26,364 nucleotides of DNA from Zoopage sp. CT-All (Eukaryota; Zoopagomycota; Zoopagomycetes; Zoopagales; Zoopagaceae), in the NCBI GenBank assembly GCA_004114245.1, contig QZWS01000106.1:1-26364 (forward strand), read 5' to 3'. Under the pieces are notes generated by a model. That model was not told the origin of the DNA and did not search any database. It was given only the letters and a program-made list of their open reading frames with translations. Below are positions 26,313 to 26,364 of this stretch, one piece after another (position 1 is the first letter of the stretch; each line of letters opens with the position of its first letter). Position numbers and translations under genes: made by a program.

Positions 26313-26364
26313 ATGACGCTACGGAGACTCCCCGCTGGGCGAGCAAAGCTATTCAGAGCAGCGC
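26313..26364 (+). CDS. Possible start of a gene, cut by window end
   Basis: An ATG at 26313 (context ATCGCC before it) opens a frame to the window edge encoding MTLRRLPAGRAKLFRAA: basic, acid-free and amphipathic, like a mitochondrial presequence. Only 17 residues are visible and no family can be assigned. If real, it is divergent from the Ser-Asp-repeat gene with occurrence C of the shared element between them. Confidence 0.3.
   Translation, partial: MTLRRLPAGRAKLFRAA

Overview
The window is eukaryotic nuclear DNA, almost certainly fungal. The evidence is a mix of intron-poor genes with very short GT-AG introns (42-47 nt in NOT3/5, PDCD5, the RING-CH gene and the FGD-like gene), an oligopeptide transporter (OPT), a mitochondrial-type ketopantoate hydroxymethyltransferase, and standard eukaryotic housekeeping proteins. 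A laminin-EGF multi-pass membrane protein and a DH-PH-FYVE-FYVE RhoGEF together suggest a zoosporic or other early-diverging fungus (chytrid-like). That placement is inference; no species is claimed.

Layout. 1-974 (-): first member, cut by the window edge, of a five-member family of unknown function. 975-1987: mostly non-coding, with one doubtful small gene. 1988-3649 (+): laminin-EGF/six-TM protein. 3791-4774 (-): membrane protein of unknown function. 4912-7023 (-): OPT transporter. 7514-8554 (-): secreted orphan. 8837-9961 (-): PanB/Ecm31. 10430-11520 and 11939-12886 (-): tandem family members 2 and 3. 13458-15742 (+): CCR4-NOT subunit NOT3/5 (four exons). 15835-17572 (-): RING-CH (MARCH-like) membrane E3 ligase (three exons). 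17613-18074 (+): PDCD5 (two exons). 18160-18531 (-): ribosomal protein eL35. 18681-21850 (-): FGD-like RhoGEF (two exons). 22220-23218 and 23933-24919 (+): family members 4 and 5. 25220-26107 (-): acidic Ser-Asp-repeat protein. 26313-26364 (+): possible start of another gene.

The housekeeping genes are ordinary. The unusual content is the five-member family of roughly 315-330 aa proteins with mitochondrial-presequence-like N-termini and no domain that I recognise. Its copies are scattered among housekeeping genes on both strands. Sequence similarity extends beyond the coding regions: copies 2, 3 and 4 share about 100 bp of 3' flank, copies 2 and 4 share a compact upstream element, and the same element lies upstream of the unrelated Ser-Asp-repeat gene. 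Copy 3 is bracketed by 39-bp imperfect inverted repeats (31/39 matches). Copy 2 carries a 122-nt GT-AG insertion, flanked by a TTTG duplication, that the other four copies lack; it looks like a recent introner-type intron gain. These features suggest a duplicating, possibly co-regulated or once-mobile gene family.
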